A stretch of 64,000 bases of DNA from SZUA-547 sp963669265 (GTDB lineage Bacteria > Pseudomonadota > Alphaproteobacteria > Rhodobacterales > Rhodobacteraceae): assembly GCA_963669265.1 (NCBI GenBank), contig OY769916.1, positions 1,054,001 to 1,118,000 on the forward strand, in the 5' to 3' direction. Positions within the stretch are counted from its first letter, which is position 1. Each line of letters starts with the position of its first letter. Below the pieces are notes generated by a model. It did not search any database. It had not been told where the DNA came from and worked only from the letters and a program-made list of their open reading frames with translations. Below are positions 34,513 through 43,019 of this stretch, piece after piece. The translations under genes and the position numbers were made by a program.

Positions 34513-35115
34513 TCACTCAAAGTTCTCTTTCGCGAACGCCTGATCCGCCTCGGCGCCAAGCCCTAGATAGCCGTTAGCCTCGATCCGAGAGGTGATGCGC
34601 GGGTCCTTGCGGAACCACGGACCCTTGATCTTCTTCTCCTCCGGATAGCGTTTGGCCCATTCCTTGGTCCAGAGCTTGGTCTTGACGAACTCCGCGTCGC
34701 CGACCTCGCGGATGAACTGCACCTGATAGAATTTCGCCGGCGTGTAGTCCGGCAGGCCGGCCAGCAATCCGTCCACTTCCACATGCTTGCCGCAATAGGG
34801 CAGCAGGTCGGTCACCGCGCCGTTAAAGGCCGCCTGACTGTTCTTGTTGACCAGCACCAGCACGTCATCCGCGTCGCGGACAATACCAAGCTGCCGGTCG
34901 CCGCCGCCGCAATTGTCGGCGCAGTCGCCGGACAATTCGCACAGAATGTCGACGACGCGGCCTTTGAACATGGCCTTTTCCTGACCCAGCAGGTTCCAGC
35001 TCTTGGCGATGCTGCCCTCCGCGAACGCGCCTTCGTCGGCGGCGCTCGCGGCGGTGGCTCCCCCTATTATGGAGACGGCGGAGAGAGCGGCGATTAGGGA
35101 TCGAGCGATCATCAT
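34513..35115 (-). CDS. Exported Cys-containing protein of unknown function, SCO-linked (A)
   Basis: The 200-residue protein has a signal peptide cut near ASA-A (residue 25). Its domain starts with a G-R-V-V-D-x-x-C-x-x-S-G motif (C59) and continues with C65 and C69 in DCADNCGGG. The next gene upstream encodes the same arrangement, so the two look like distant paralogues. The extra C-terminal 60 residues are charged. ATGs at 35115 and 35112 are both possible, with AGGAG upstream. It is tightly spaced with its neighbours (7-8 bp). Function is unknown; a periplasmic metal or thiol role with SCO is inference. Confidence 0.75.
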   Translation of the reverse strand: MMIARSLIAALSAVSIIGGATAASAADEGAFAEGSIAKSWNLLGQEKAMFKGRVVDILCELSGDCADNCGGGDRQLGIVRDADDVLVLVNKNSQAAFNGAVTDLLPYCGKHVEVDGLLAGLPDYTPAKFYQVQFIREVGDAEFVKTKLWTKEWAKRYPEEKKIKGPWFRKDPRITSRIEANGYLGLGAEADQAFAKENFE

Positions 35116-35123
35116 GTCTCTCC

Positions 35124-35609
35124 TCACTTCTTTTTCTTGTTGGGATTGGGGAACGAGAAGGGCGGGATCACGCCGTAATCTTCATGGCTGAGGTTGACGA
35201 TGCCCTCATTGGTCACGACGTCGTCCACGACCAGATAGTTCACGCCGTCGCGCTGGAACAGTTGTCCGTCGACGGTCAGGCGGTTCGATTGCACGTCCAG
35301 TATGGCGTCGCCGCCAGTTACTGAATCGTCGCCCTGATATTTCAGGATCATGTAGACCACGTTGTCGTCGCCCAGCATGCCGACCGGGATGCCGCCCGCC
35401 GCGCACCAGAGCGCGCAGGTGTGATGCGCCGAGCCGAGCGTCGATTCCGGCCCGCCCATGACGCCGGAGAAATAACACCACGTATCGATGATCTCGCCGG
35501 TGATCTGCACCTTTTCCGGGGTGTTGGCCGCCTGCGCCGTGGTGGGCGCGACCGCGAAGGGCGCAAGGAATGCCGCAAAAGCGAGCGGCGCGAGCAATCG
35601 AAGTTTCAT
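35124..35609 (-). CDS. Exported Cys-containing protein of unknown function, SCO-linked (B)
   Basis: The 161-residue protein has a signal peptide cut near AQA-A (residue 27) and a lysine tail at the C-terminus. Motifs are GEIIDTWCYFSG (C45), then H62-H63, C65 and C69 in AHHTCALWC, then GGIPVGML. This pattern occurs in small periplasmic proteins of unknown role in many phyla. The Cys and His residues could bind a metal or haem. It is the first gene of the three-gene SCO unit. Confidence 0.78.
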   Translation of the reverse strand: MKLRLLAPLAFAAFLAPFAVAPTTAQAANTPEKVQITGEIIDTWCYFSGVMGGPESTLGSAHHTCALWCAAGGIPVGMLGDDNVVYMILKYQGDDSVTGGDAILDVQSNRLTVDGQLFQRDGVNYLVVDDVVTNEGIVNLSHEDYGVIPPFSFPNPNKKKK

Positions 35610-35758
35610 AGAGTTCGTCTCCCCTGATCATCCTCTTCTCAACCCCGCCCCTGATGAGGCGGCGTCGAATCGGAATTTGGCCTCATCGTTGGCCAAAAGG
35701 GAGTTCAAAAACCAATCACATTTCCGGGTTCGCGATCAACTTTTCGGTTGGCCCGGCG

Positions 35759-35773
35759 GACCGCCCGGCGGTC
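35759..35773. terminator. Short GC hairpin after the ABC ATPase gene
   Basis: GACCGCC (35759-35765) and GGCGGTC (35767-35773) form a perfect 7-bp inverted repeat overlapping the ATPase stop codon. No T-run follows, so its strength is doubtful. Confidence 0.35.
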
Positions 35774-36707
35774 AGGCCGCGCTTTTGGTCAGCGCGACGA
35801 AAACGTCTTCCAGATCCGGCTCTTCCGTCGTCACGTCGCGAATGGCGACGCCCGCGTTGCGCACGATTTCCAGCAGACCTGCGATCTCCGCATTGGATTT
35901 GCGATAGGTGAGCGCCAGCGCGCCGTCCGGGCGAATCTCAGCCGTCACGCCCGGCGGGGTGGCGGGGGCGCCCGCGATCGGCCCCTCCGCGGTGATGACC
36001 AGCGTCTTCGAATCGAGATGGGAGAGCAGCGCCGGGGTCTCATCGCACGCGACCAATTCGCCGTGATTGACGATGGCGATGCGGTCGCACATCTCCTCCG
36101 CCTCCTCCAGATAGTGGGTCGTCAGGATGATGGTCACGCCCTCGGCGTTCAACTCGCGCACAAATTCCCACAGCGTCCGGCGCAGCTCCACATCGACGCC
36201 CGCCGTCGGCTCGTCCAGCACCAGCACCGGCGGCGAGTGCACCATCGCCTTGGCGACCAGCAGGCGCCGCTGCATCCCGCCCGACAGCGTGCGCGCATAA
36301 GATTGCGCCTTGTCCGCCAGCCCTACCGCCTCCAGAATCTCCATCGAGCGACGCTCGGATTTCGGCGTTCCGAACAGCCCCGCCTGCACCTCAAGCGCCT
36401 CCAGCGGGGTGAAGAACGCGTCTATGTTGAGCTCTTGCGGGACGACGCCGATCGAGGCGCGCGACATGCGCGCGTTCACATCCTGATCGAATCCCCAGAT
36501 GCTCACGCTGCCGGAGGTTTTGACCACCAGCCCGGCGAGAATGTTGATGAAGGTCGACTTGCCCGCCCCGTTCGGCCCAAGAAGTCCAAAGATGGAGCCT
36601 GTCGGGATCTCAAGGTCCAGCCCCTTCAGCGCCTCCTTCGGCGGCTGGCCCGCATGGGCGGCGTAGGTTTTCCGCAGCGCGCGCACTTCTACGGCATTGT
36701 CTGGCAT
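35772..36707 (-). CDS. ABC-2-type exporter ATP-binding protein
   Basis: The 311-residue protein has Walker A GPNGAGKS near residues 44-51, signature LSGGMQRR, Walker B VLVLDEPT and a C-terminal extension typical of YadG/CcmA-like exporters. Export ATPases of this kind pair with an ABC-2 permease, but none is next to it; the following gene on this strand starts at 35609 and is unrelated. The permease may be encoded elsewhere. Upstream, it is divergent from a zinc-finger gene across 138 bp. Confidence 0.88.
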   Translation of the reverse strand: MPDNAVEVRALRKTYAAHAGQPPKEALKGLDLEIPTGSIFGLLGPNGAGKSTFINILAGLVVKTSGSVSIWGFDQDVNARMSRASIGVVPQELNIDAFFTPLEALEVQAGLFGTPKSERRSMEILEAVGLADKAQSYARTLSGGMQRRLLVAKAMVHSPPVLVLDEPTAGVDVELRRTLWEFVRELNAEGVTIILTTHYLEEAEEMCDRIAIVNHGELVACDETPALLSHLDSKTLVITAEGPIAGAPATPPGVTAEIRPDGALALTYRKSNAEIAGLLEIVRNAGVAIRDVTTEEPDLEDVFVALTKSAA

Positions 36708-36845
36708 GGTCGCTCCTGTCGAGGGTCAGGTCAGGACTTAGCGCCCATGCGCCCGGGTGGCAATCTTGCGCGCCAACACCGCTTGCCGCCGCGCGAGGCT
36801 TGGCTATCATGCGCCGAACGCCCGCCGCATGCCCAGGGAGGCCCC

Positions 36846-37022
36846 ATGACCGCCGAAGCCCCAGAGATCGAAGAGGTTGAAAAAACCCGCATCGCCTGCG
36901 ACGGCGGCGAAGGCCCGCTCGGACATCCCCGCGTCTGGCTGAATATCGGCGAGGAAGGGTTCGTCGAATGCCCCTATTGCGACAAGCGTTTCGTGCTGAA
37001 ACCGGGCGCGGGCGGGCACTGA
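36846..37022 (+). CDS. Zinc-finger domain protein (NDUFS6-like, 58 aa)
   Basis: A 58-residue protein starts at ATG 36846. It has the zinc-binding pattern of the zf-CHCC family: RIACDGG, GHPRVWLNI, and CPYCDKRFVL. The mitochondrial homologue is a complex I subunit; the short alphaproteobacterial protein is widespread and may be an assembly or accessory factor. The diacylglycerol kinase gene follows after 7 bp. Confidence 0.85.
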   Translation: MTAEAPEIEEVEKTRIACDGGEGPLGHPRVWLNIGEEGFVECPYCDKRFVLKPGAGGH

Positions 37023-37029
37023 GCGCTTT

Positions 37030-37446
37030 ATGGCGACAGACGAGAATGACGGCGGCGCACACAACACCGGAAAGCCTCACCAGCCGCTGACCGGCGTGGC
37101 GCGAGTCGTCGCTGCGGCCGGACATTCGATCCGCGGAATTCTCTCCACAGCCCGGACCGAGGCCGCGTTCCGACAGGAACTGGCGCTTTTTATCTCCGGC
37201 GCCGTCGTGGCGGTCGTGCTCGACGTCTCAGCCGGGTGGCGCGCCGCCATGATCGGATCGCTCGCGCTGGTGTTGATCGTCGAGCTGCTGAACACGGCGA
37301 TCGAATGGGTCGTGGACGATATCGGCCCGCATTATCGCGACCTGGCGAAACGCGCCAAGGACGCCGGGTCCGCCGCCGTCTTGGTGTCGCTGGCGCTGGC
37401 GGGCTACATATGGATCGAAGCGCTGCTGGCGCGGTTTTTAGGGTGA
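37030..37446 (+). CDS. dgkA: Diacylglycerol kinase
   Basis: The 138-residue membrane enzyme has three helices and the DgkA motif ELLNTAIEWVVD, with an upstream Glu in TEAAFRQELALF. It phosphorylates diacylglycerol left from membrane-derived periplasmic glucan synthesis. The N-terminal 30 residues are longer and more polar than in E. coli. It sits in a close plus-strand row with the zinc-finger gene and polA, 12 bp before polA. Confidence 0.9.
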   Translation: MATDENDGGAHNTGKPHQPLTGVARVVAAAGHSIRGILSTARTEAAFRQELALFISGAVVAVVLDVSAGWRAAMIGSLALVLIVELLNTAIEWVVDDIGPHYRDLAKRAKDAGSAAVLVSLALAGYIWIEALLARFLG

Positions 37447-37458
37447 GGAGCGTCTGAC

Positions 37459-40323
37459 ATGCCGGAGCAGTCCGACGGCGCGGGAACGGGCCTCGGCCCG
37501 GGCGATCACCTCTATCTGGTTGACGGATCGGGTTATATTTTTCGCGCCTATCACGCGCTGCCGCCGCTGACGCGCAAATCCGACGGCCTGCCAGTCGGCG
37601 CAGTCTCCGGCTTCTGCAACATGCTGCACAAACTGCTGGCGGATCTGGAGGGCGAGGACCGGCCCAGCCATTTGGGCGTGATCTTCGACTACTCCTCAAA
37701 GACGTTCCGCAATGAGATCTACGCCGATTACAAGGCCAACCGCCCGCCGCCGCCCGAGGATCTGCGCCCTCAATTCGGTCTTATCCGCGACGCCACGCGC
37801 GCCTTCAACGTCGCCTGTATCGAGTTGGAAGGGTTCGAGGCCGACGACGTGATCGCCACCTACGCCCGCGAGGGCGCGGAGGCCGGCGCGGACGTGACCA
37901 TCGTCTCCTCCGACAAGGATCTGATGCAGCTCGTCGGCCCGCGCGTCGGCATGGTCGACGGCATGAAGAACAAGACCATCGGCCCGGATCAGGTGGTGGA
38001 GAAATTCGGCGTCGGCCCTGAAAAGGTCGTCGATGTGCAGGCTCTGGCGGGCGACAGCGTCGACAATGTGCCCGGCGCGCCCGGAATCGGGATAAAGACC
38101 GCAGCCCTGCTGATCAACGAATACGGCGATCTGGAGACGCTGCTGTCGCGCGCCGAAGAGATCAAACAGCCCAAGCGCCGCCAGACCCTGATCGATAATG
38201 CGGAGCAGATTCGCGTCTCGCGGCGTCTCGTGCAGCTCGACGACCGGACGCCGGGCCTGCCCGGCATCGGATCTCTGGCGGTGGACGACCCGCGCGCCTC
38301 CGACCTGATCGGGTTTCTGAAGGCGATGGAGTTCACCACGCTCACCAAGCGCATCGCCACCCGGATGGAGGCCGATCCCGCCGCCATCGACAAGGCGGAT
38401 CTGGACGTCGCGTGGGAGGCCCCGGTAGAAGAGGTCGCCGAGACGCCCGAGCCGGTTCTGGCCGAAGACGGGCCGATCGATCCTGACGCCTATGAACATG
38501 TCTCGGACGCCGCCGCCCTGAGCCGCTGGATCGGGGAGATCTACGAGATCGGCGCGGTCGCCATCGACACGGAGACCACCTCGCTCAACGAAATGGAGGC
38601 CGAGCTTGTCGGCGTCTCGCTCGCCACCCGCCCTGGCCGCGCCTGCTATATCCCGCTCGGCCATGTCGAAGGCGACGGCGACCTACTCGGTGAGGCGAAA
38701 CCCGCCGAAGGGCAGATGGACCTCGACGAGGCGCTCGCGCTCCTGAAGCCGATGCTCGAAGATCCAGCGATCCTGAAAATCGGCCAGAACCTGAAATACG
38801 ACATCAAGATCCTGAAGCGCTATGGTCTGGACGTGACGCCGATCGACGACACCATGCTGATCTCCTACGCCCTCGCCTCCGGCGTCCACGGGCACGGCAT
38901 GGATACGCTGTCAAAGACCTATCTCGATCATGCGCCGATCCCGATCAAAGAACTGCTGGGAACCGGAAAATCCGCCATCACCTTCGACAAGGTGGAGGTC
39001 GCCAAGGCGGTGCGCTACGCTGCCGAGGACGCCGACGTGACGCTGCGCCTGCATCGGGCGCTGAAGCCGCGTCTGCCCTCTAGCCGCCTGACCACGGTCT
39101 ATGAGACGCTGGAGCGACCGCTGATCCCGGTGCTGGCGGAGATGGAAATGGCGGGGATCAAGGTCGACCGCGATGCGCTGTCGCGGCAATCCAACAGCTT
39201 CGCCCAACGCATGGCCGGGCTGGAGGCGGAGATCCACGAACTCGCGGGCCAGCCGTTCAACGTCGCCTCGCCCAAGCAACTGGGCGAGATCCTGTTCGAC
39301 CAGATGGGCTTGGAGGGCGGGAAGAAAGGCAAGACCGGCGCGTACTCCACTGGCGCCGAAGTGTTGGAGACGCTCGCCGCCGAAGGCCATGACTTGCCCG
39401 CGCGCGTGCTCGACTGGCGCCAGCTTTCCAAGCTGAAGAGCACCTACACGGACGCGTTGCAGGAGCATATCAACGCTGAGACGGGCCGCGTGCACACGTC
39501 GTTCTCGCTGGCCGCCACGTCGACCGGGCGACTCGCTTCGACCGATCCGAACCTGCAGAACATTCCCGTTCGAACCGAGGAAGGCCGCCGCATCCGCGAG
39601 GCTTTTGTGCCGGAGACGGGCAACACGCTGCTGAGCCTCGACTACAGCCAGATCGAGCTGCGCCTGCTGGCCCATATCGCCGGGATCGACACGCTGAAGG
39701 AGGCGTTTCTCGCCGGTCAGGACATCCACGCCATGACCGCTTCGGAAGTGTTCGGCGTGCCGGTCGAGGGCATGGACCCGATGGTCCGCCGTCAGGCGAA
39801 AGCGATCAATTTTGGCGTGATCTACGGCATCTCCGCCTTTGGCCTCTCACGCCAATTGCGCATTCCTCGCGGCGAGGCGCAGGCCTTCATCGACGCCTAT
39901 TTCGAGAAGTTTCCGGGCATCCGCGCCTATATGGATCGCACGGTGGAGCAGGCCCAGCGAGAGGGCTATGTCGAGACCATCTTTGGCCGCCGCATCCACA
40001 CGCCGGACATCAACGCCAAGGGGCCGAAACAAGGGTTCCAGAAACGCGCCGCGATCAACGCGCCGATTCAGGGCTCCGCGGCGGATGTGATCCGCCGCGC
40101 CATGATCCGCATCCCCGCCGCGATCCGGGATGCGGGCCTCTCCGCAAGGATGCTGCTGCAGGTGCATGACGAGCTGTTGTTCGAGGTTCCCGAAGCGCAG
40201 GCCGACGCCACGATCGCCGCGATGCGCGAGGTGATGGAGACCGCCCACGAGCCCGCGGTCGAGATCGACGTACCGCTGGTGGTCGACGCCGGAAGCGGCG
40301 CAAACTGGGCCGAAGCGCACTAA
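37459..40323 (+). CDS. polA: DNA polymerase I
   Basis: The 954-residue protein has all three domains: 5'-3' nuclease (about 15-310, VDGSGYIFRAYHALPP), 3'-5' exonuclease (DTETTSLNEME, NLKYDIKILK, YAAEDADV all present, so proofreading should be active), and the Pol A domain with motifs DYSQIELR, RRQAKAINFGVIYG and LQVHDELLFE. It functions in Okazaki-fragment maturation and repair. Its stop overlaps the converging TPR gene by four bases. Confidence 0.97.
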   Translation: MPEQSDGAGTGLGPGDHLYLVDGSGYIFRAYHALPPLTRKSDGLPVGAVSGFCNMLHKLLADLEGEDRPSHLGVIFDYSSKTFRNEIYADYKANRPPPPEDLRPQFGLIRDATRAFNVACIELEGFEADDVIATYAREGAEAGADVTIVSSDKDLMQLVGPRVGMVDGMKNKTIGPDQVVEKFGVGPEKVVDVQALAGDSVDNVPGAPGIGIKTAALLINEYGDLETLLSRAEEIKQPKRRQTLIDNAEQIRVSRRLVQLDDRTPGLPGIGSLAVDDPRASDLIGFLKAMEFTTLTKRIATRMEADPAAIDKADLDVAWEAPVEEVAETPEPVLAEDGPIDPDAYEHVSDAAALSRWIGEIYEIGAVAIDTETTSLNEMEAELVGVSLATRPGRACYIPLGHVEGDGDLLGEAKPAEGQMDLDEALALLKPMLEDPAILKIGQNLKYDIKILKRYGLDVTPIDDTMLISYALASGVHGHGMDTLSKTYLDHAPIPIKELLGTGKSAITFDKVEVAKAVRYAAEDADVTLRLHRALKPRLPSSRLTTVYETLERPLIPVLAEMEMAGIKVDRDALSRQSNSFAQRMAGLEAEIHELAGQPFNVASPKQLGEILFDQMGLEGGKKGKTGAYSTGAEVLETLAAEGHDLPARVLDWRQLSKLKSTYTDALQEHINAETGRVHTSFSLAATSTGRLASTDPNLQNIPVRTEEGRRIREAFVPETGNTLLSLDYSQIELRLLAHIAGIDTLKEAFLAGQDIHAMTASEVFGVPVEGMDPMVRRQAKAINFGVIYGISAFGLSRQLRIPRGEAQAFIDAYFEKFPGIRAYMDRTVEQAQREGYVETIFGRRIHTPDINAKGPKQGFQKRAAINAPIQGSAADVIRRAMIRIPAAIRDAGLSARMLLQVHDELLFEVPEAQADATIAAMREVMETAHEPAVEIDVPLVVDAGSGANWAEAH

Positions 40324-42059
40324 CCTCCGCCGCCCTCCTTCGCCTGCAGCGCACGCTCGACAAGCAAGGCGTCGATCCGCGCGAAGAGCGCCGCGCGATG
40401 CGGCCGCAGATAGTCAAACTTCTCAGCCAAAGCCGGCAATGTCAGGGTCGTCGCCGCGTCGACGGCGAGAACGACGATCTCTCCGGTTCGGGCGATCCCG
40501 AAATCGATCGCATAGATATCCAGCGGCGTCTTCTCGATGATCTCACCGAATACGTTCTCAGGCGCATCGCCAAGCACCGCTTCCGGGTGTTCGAGGAACT
40601 TCCGCTCCTCGTCCGCAAAGCCGCCGCCCTCCCAGTTCACGCCGACCCGATCATCGCCGGTCTGGGCGTTCCAACCCGGCCGGGCGTTCATGTTCGTTGC
40701 GAATACTTCTCCGCCGACGACCGACAGGCGATAGCGGCGGGCGTGATCGTCATCGCCCCGATAGTCGACATGTTCGGAGACATGAAACGCGCCGTCGGCG
40801 ATCTGACCCAGCGCATTCACCAGCTGGTCTTGCGCCGTGATCAGGCGCGGGCGGCCGGGCGGCTGCAGAACCACGGGAAGATCGAATTCGGCCAGGATCG
40901 CGTCGGCGATATCAGACAGTTTCTGGTCCTGCTTGCGATACGCCACAGCCTTGGGGAACCGGAATTTCGCCGCGCCCCTGAATCGTTCGGCGTTGGCCGC
41001 ATGGGATGTCGAGAGCACCGCGTCGAGGACGTTGACGACAGGCGCTTCAAAACTCGCGAGCGCCGCCCTCGCCCGATCCGCCGCCTCGCCGTGCAGCGCC
41101 TCGGCGTTCACCAGGTTGTTGAGCACGATGTCGGCCCGAAATCCCTTCGCCGGCCCCGGAAAATCACTCGCCGGCGTGGTGAAATAGTGATGAAACTGCA
41201 GCCGGTCGCTTTCCAGCAGGGTTGGAAAACTCCCGCCGTCCAGCATGATCTCGCCATATTGCGGCGTGGTGAAATGGCCCCTTGGGAACGAGTGCACGAC
41301 CGCCACTTGCGCCTCCGGCGCGGCGGCGCCGGCGCGAATGACCGGGCGAAGCTGCAGATAGAGCCTGGTCGACTCTCGCGCCGCGATCAGATCGCGCTGC
41401 TCGCTTGAGGCGCATGCGAGTCCCATCAGCGCGTCCCTGTCGGACGGGTTCTTTTCAAGCGCCTTGCGAAACGCCGCAGCGGCCTGTCCGGGACTGTGCT
41501 TCGCAAGGTGGATCTTGCCGATCAGGCCCGTCAGTTCGCTGGTGTTCAGACCGGCGGCGACCGCAGCTAGCGCCCATGTCTCCGCATCATCATAGCGCTT
41601 GAGCTTGAAGAGCGTATCGGCGATCGGCCCCTTGGCCAGCGCATGCGCGTTGATCTGGTGGGCGCGCTGGAACCGGTCGAGCGCCTCCTCCAGCCGTTTC
41701 ATCGCAGCCAGCGCTTTTCCAAGACCTAGCTGCGCGTCGAAACTGCCGGGATTGAGATCAGCCGCCTTCGTGAAGGTCGCCAGCGCGTCGTCGCGCCGGT
41801 CAAGCGCGAATTCGATTGTCCCCAGATTGAGCAGAAGGTTAACGTTGTTCGGCGCAGCCTCCGCCGCACGCGCCGCATGCCCATGCGCCGAAAGATGATC
41901 GCCGCGTTTTAGCGCGATTCCCGCCAGTATCTGGCTCGCCTCGCCCGGCGCGGCGGCGAGGGCCGCTTTCGCCGCCTGCTCCGCACGTTTCAGATCACCG
42001 CTCTGGAACAACCGCATGGCCCGCGCCAGATCCGGGTTCGAAGGCCGTTTCTGCGCCAT
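40320..42059 (-). CDS. TPR protein with C-terminal ATP-grasp-like region
   Basis: In the 579-residue protein, residues 1-230 are five to six tetratricopeptide repeats (for example DAQLGLGKALAAMKRLEEALDRFQRA). The remaining half starts with VAVVHSFPRGHFTTP. Its end (GEVFATNMNARPGWN, then IYAIDFGIARTGEIVVLAVDAATT) looks like the metal-binding part of an ATP-grasp fold. Related bacterial proteins combine TPR and such regions, but the reaction is unknown. No signal peptide is seen. The gene converges on polA with a 4-bp overlap. Confidence 0.75.
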   Translation of the reverse strand: MAQKRPSNPDLARAMRLFQSGDLKRAEQAAKAALAAAPGEASQILAGIALKRGDHLSAHGHAARAAEAAPNNVNLLLNLGTIEFALDRRDDALATFTKAADLNPGSFDAQLGLGKALAAMKRLEEALDRFQRAHQINAHALAKGPIADTLFKLKRYDDAETWALAAVAAGLNTSELTGLIGKIHLAKHSPGQAAAAFRKALEKNPSDRDALMGLACASSEQRDLIAARESTRLYLQLRPVIRAGAAAPEAQVAVVHSFPRGHFTTPQYGEIMLDGGSFPTLLESDRLQFHHYFTTPASDFPGPAKGFRADIVLNNLVNAEALHGEAADRARAALASFEAPVVNVLDAVLSTSHAANAERFRGAAKFRFPKAVAYRKQDQKLSDIADAILAEFDLPVVLQPPGRPRLITAQDQLVNALGQIADGAFHVSEHVDYRGDDDHARRYRLSVVGGEVFATNMNARPGWNAQTGDDRVGVNWEGGGFADEERKFLEHPEAVLGDAPENVFGEIIEKTPLDIYAIDFGIARTGEIVVLAVDAATTLTLPALAEKFDYLRPHRAALFARIDALLVERALQAKEGGGG

Positions 42060-42141
42060 GTCCCCTCCTGCTTTCCGCGCGAGCGTTACCGGCTGGCGAG
42101 GCCGGTATCAATAGGTCAGGCGAATGGCTGGGCGCAGATTC

Positions 42142-42948
42142 CTAGTATCGGGGCGGGACCATAACGGTTGGACGGCTGGGAAGGTTCGCGGCGGAGACGG
42201 TCAGGCTGGCCGATGGAAATTCCGATATCGCGAATTCGTCCGACATGCCCTGCAGAAAAGCCTGCAGATTGAAGTCGCCGAACCAGTGCATCGGCAGCAC
42301 GATGCTGGCCCTGAACCGCTTCAGCGTACGGATCATGGCCGGCAGCGACAGGGTCATGCCGCCATCCACCGGCGCCATCACCACATCCAGACGACCGATC
42401 AGCGCATAATGCTCCTCGGTCGGTTCGTGATGCAGATGCCCCAGATGTCCAATGCATAAATCGCCGATCTCAAACACGAAAATCGAGTTGCCGTTCTCGA
42501 TCGCAAAACCGTCCTCTGACGAGCGGATGTCGGTGCTGACGTTGCGGATCACCATATCGCCGATCTCAAGGTAATGCTCGGCCCCGCCCTCGGCGGTGTC
42601 CCAACCCGGCAGCACATGCCCGATCTCCGGGTCCGGCGCGGGCGTCCAGTGAGAGCTGTGCGCGAAATTCATCGTCGCCACATCCGGCGCGCGTCCGTCG
42701 CCGAAATAGCCCGCATAGTCCGTCACTACGCGCACGCCCGCCGGGCTGTCGATACGATAGGTCGAGTGCGTGATGTAGGTGAAGGTCGCCTGGCTGTCCT
42801 CTAGCGTCACCGGTACGATGTTCAGACCCGGCGATCCCGGCAGGTTGTGAAAGCCTGCAAACGCCTGACACGGGCTGGCGACGGCGGACGCGGGCGAGAA
42901 CAGAAGGCCCGCGCAAATCGTGAGCATCGAGACAACAAGCCGAGACAT
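42142..42948 (-). CDS. Exported metallo-beta-lactamase-fold-like protein
   Basis: The 268-residue protein has a signal peptide (cut near AVA-S, residue 24). The core resembles UlaG-like MBL-fold hydrolases: FTYITHSTYRI, VVTDYAGYFG, a loop NFAHSSHW where active members have HxHxDH, IGHLGHLHH, and LPMHWFGD. Several metal-site residues are thus altered, so catalytic activity is uncertain. Start ATG 42948 begins the signal peptide; a longer open frame upstream overlaps the intergenic gap and is rejected. Confidence 0.7.
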   Translation of the reverse strand: MSRLVVSMLTICAGLLFSPASAVASPCQAFAGFHNLPGSPGLNIVPVTLEDSQATFTYITHSTYRIDSPAGVRVVTDYAGYFGDGRAPDVATMNFAHSSHWTPAPDPEIGHVLPGWDTAEGGAEHYLEIGDMVIRNVSTDIRSSEDGFAIENGNSIFVFEIGDLCIGHLGHLHHEPTEEHYALIGRLDVVMAPVDGGMTLSLPAMIRTLKRFRASIVLPMHWFGDFNLQAFLQGMSDEFAISEFPSASLTVSAANLPSRPTVMVPPRY

Positions 42949-43019
42949 GCGCCACCCTCCCCGTTTTCGATGGGCGAGAAAGGTAGCGCAAGGATCGGAT
43001 TCGGAAAGCCCCGCACAAC

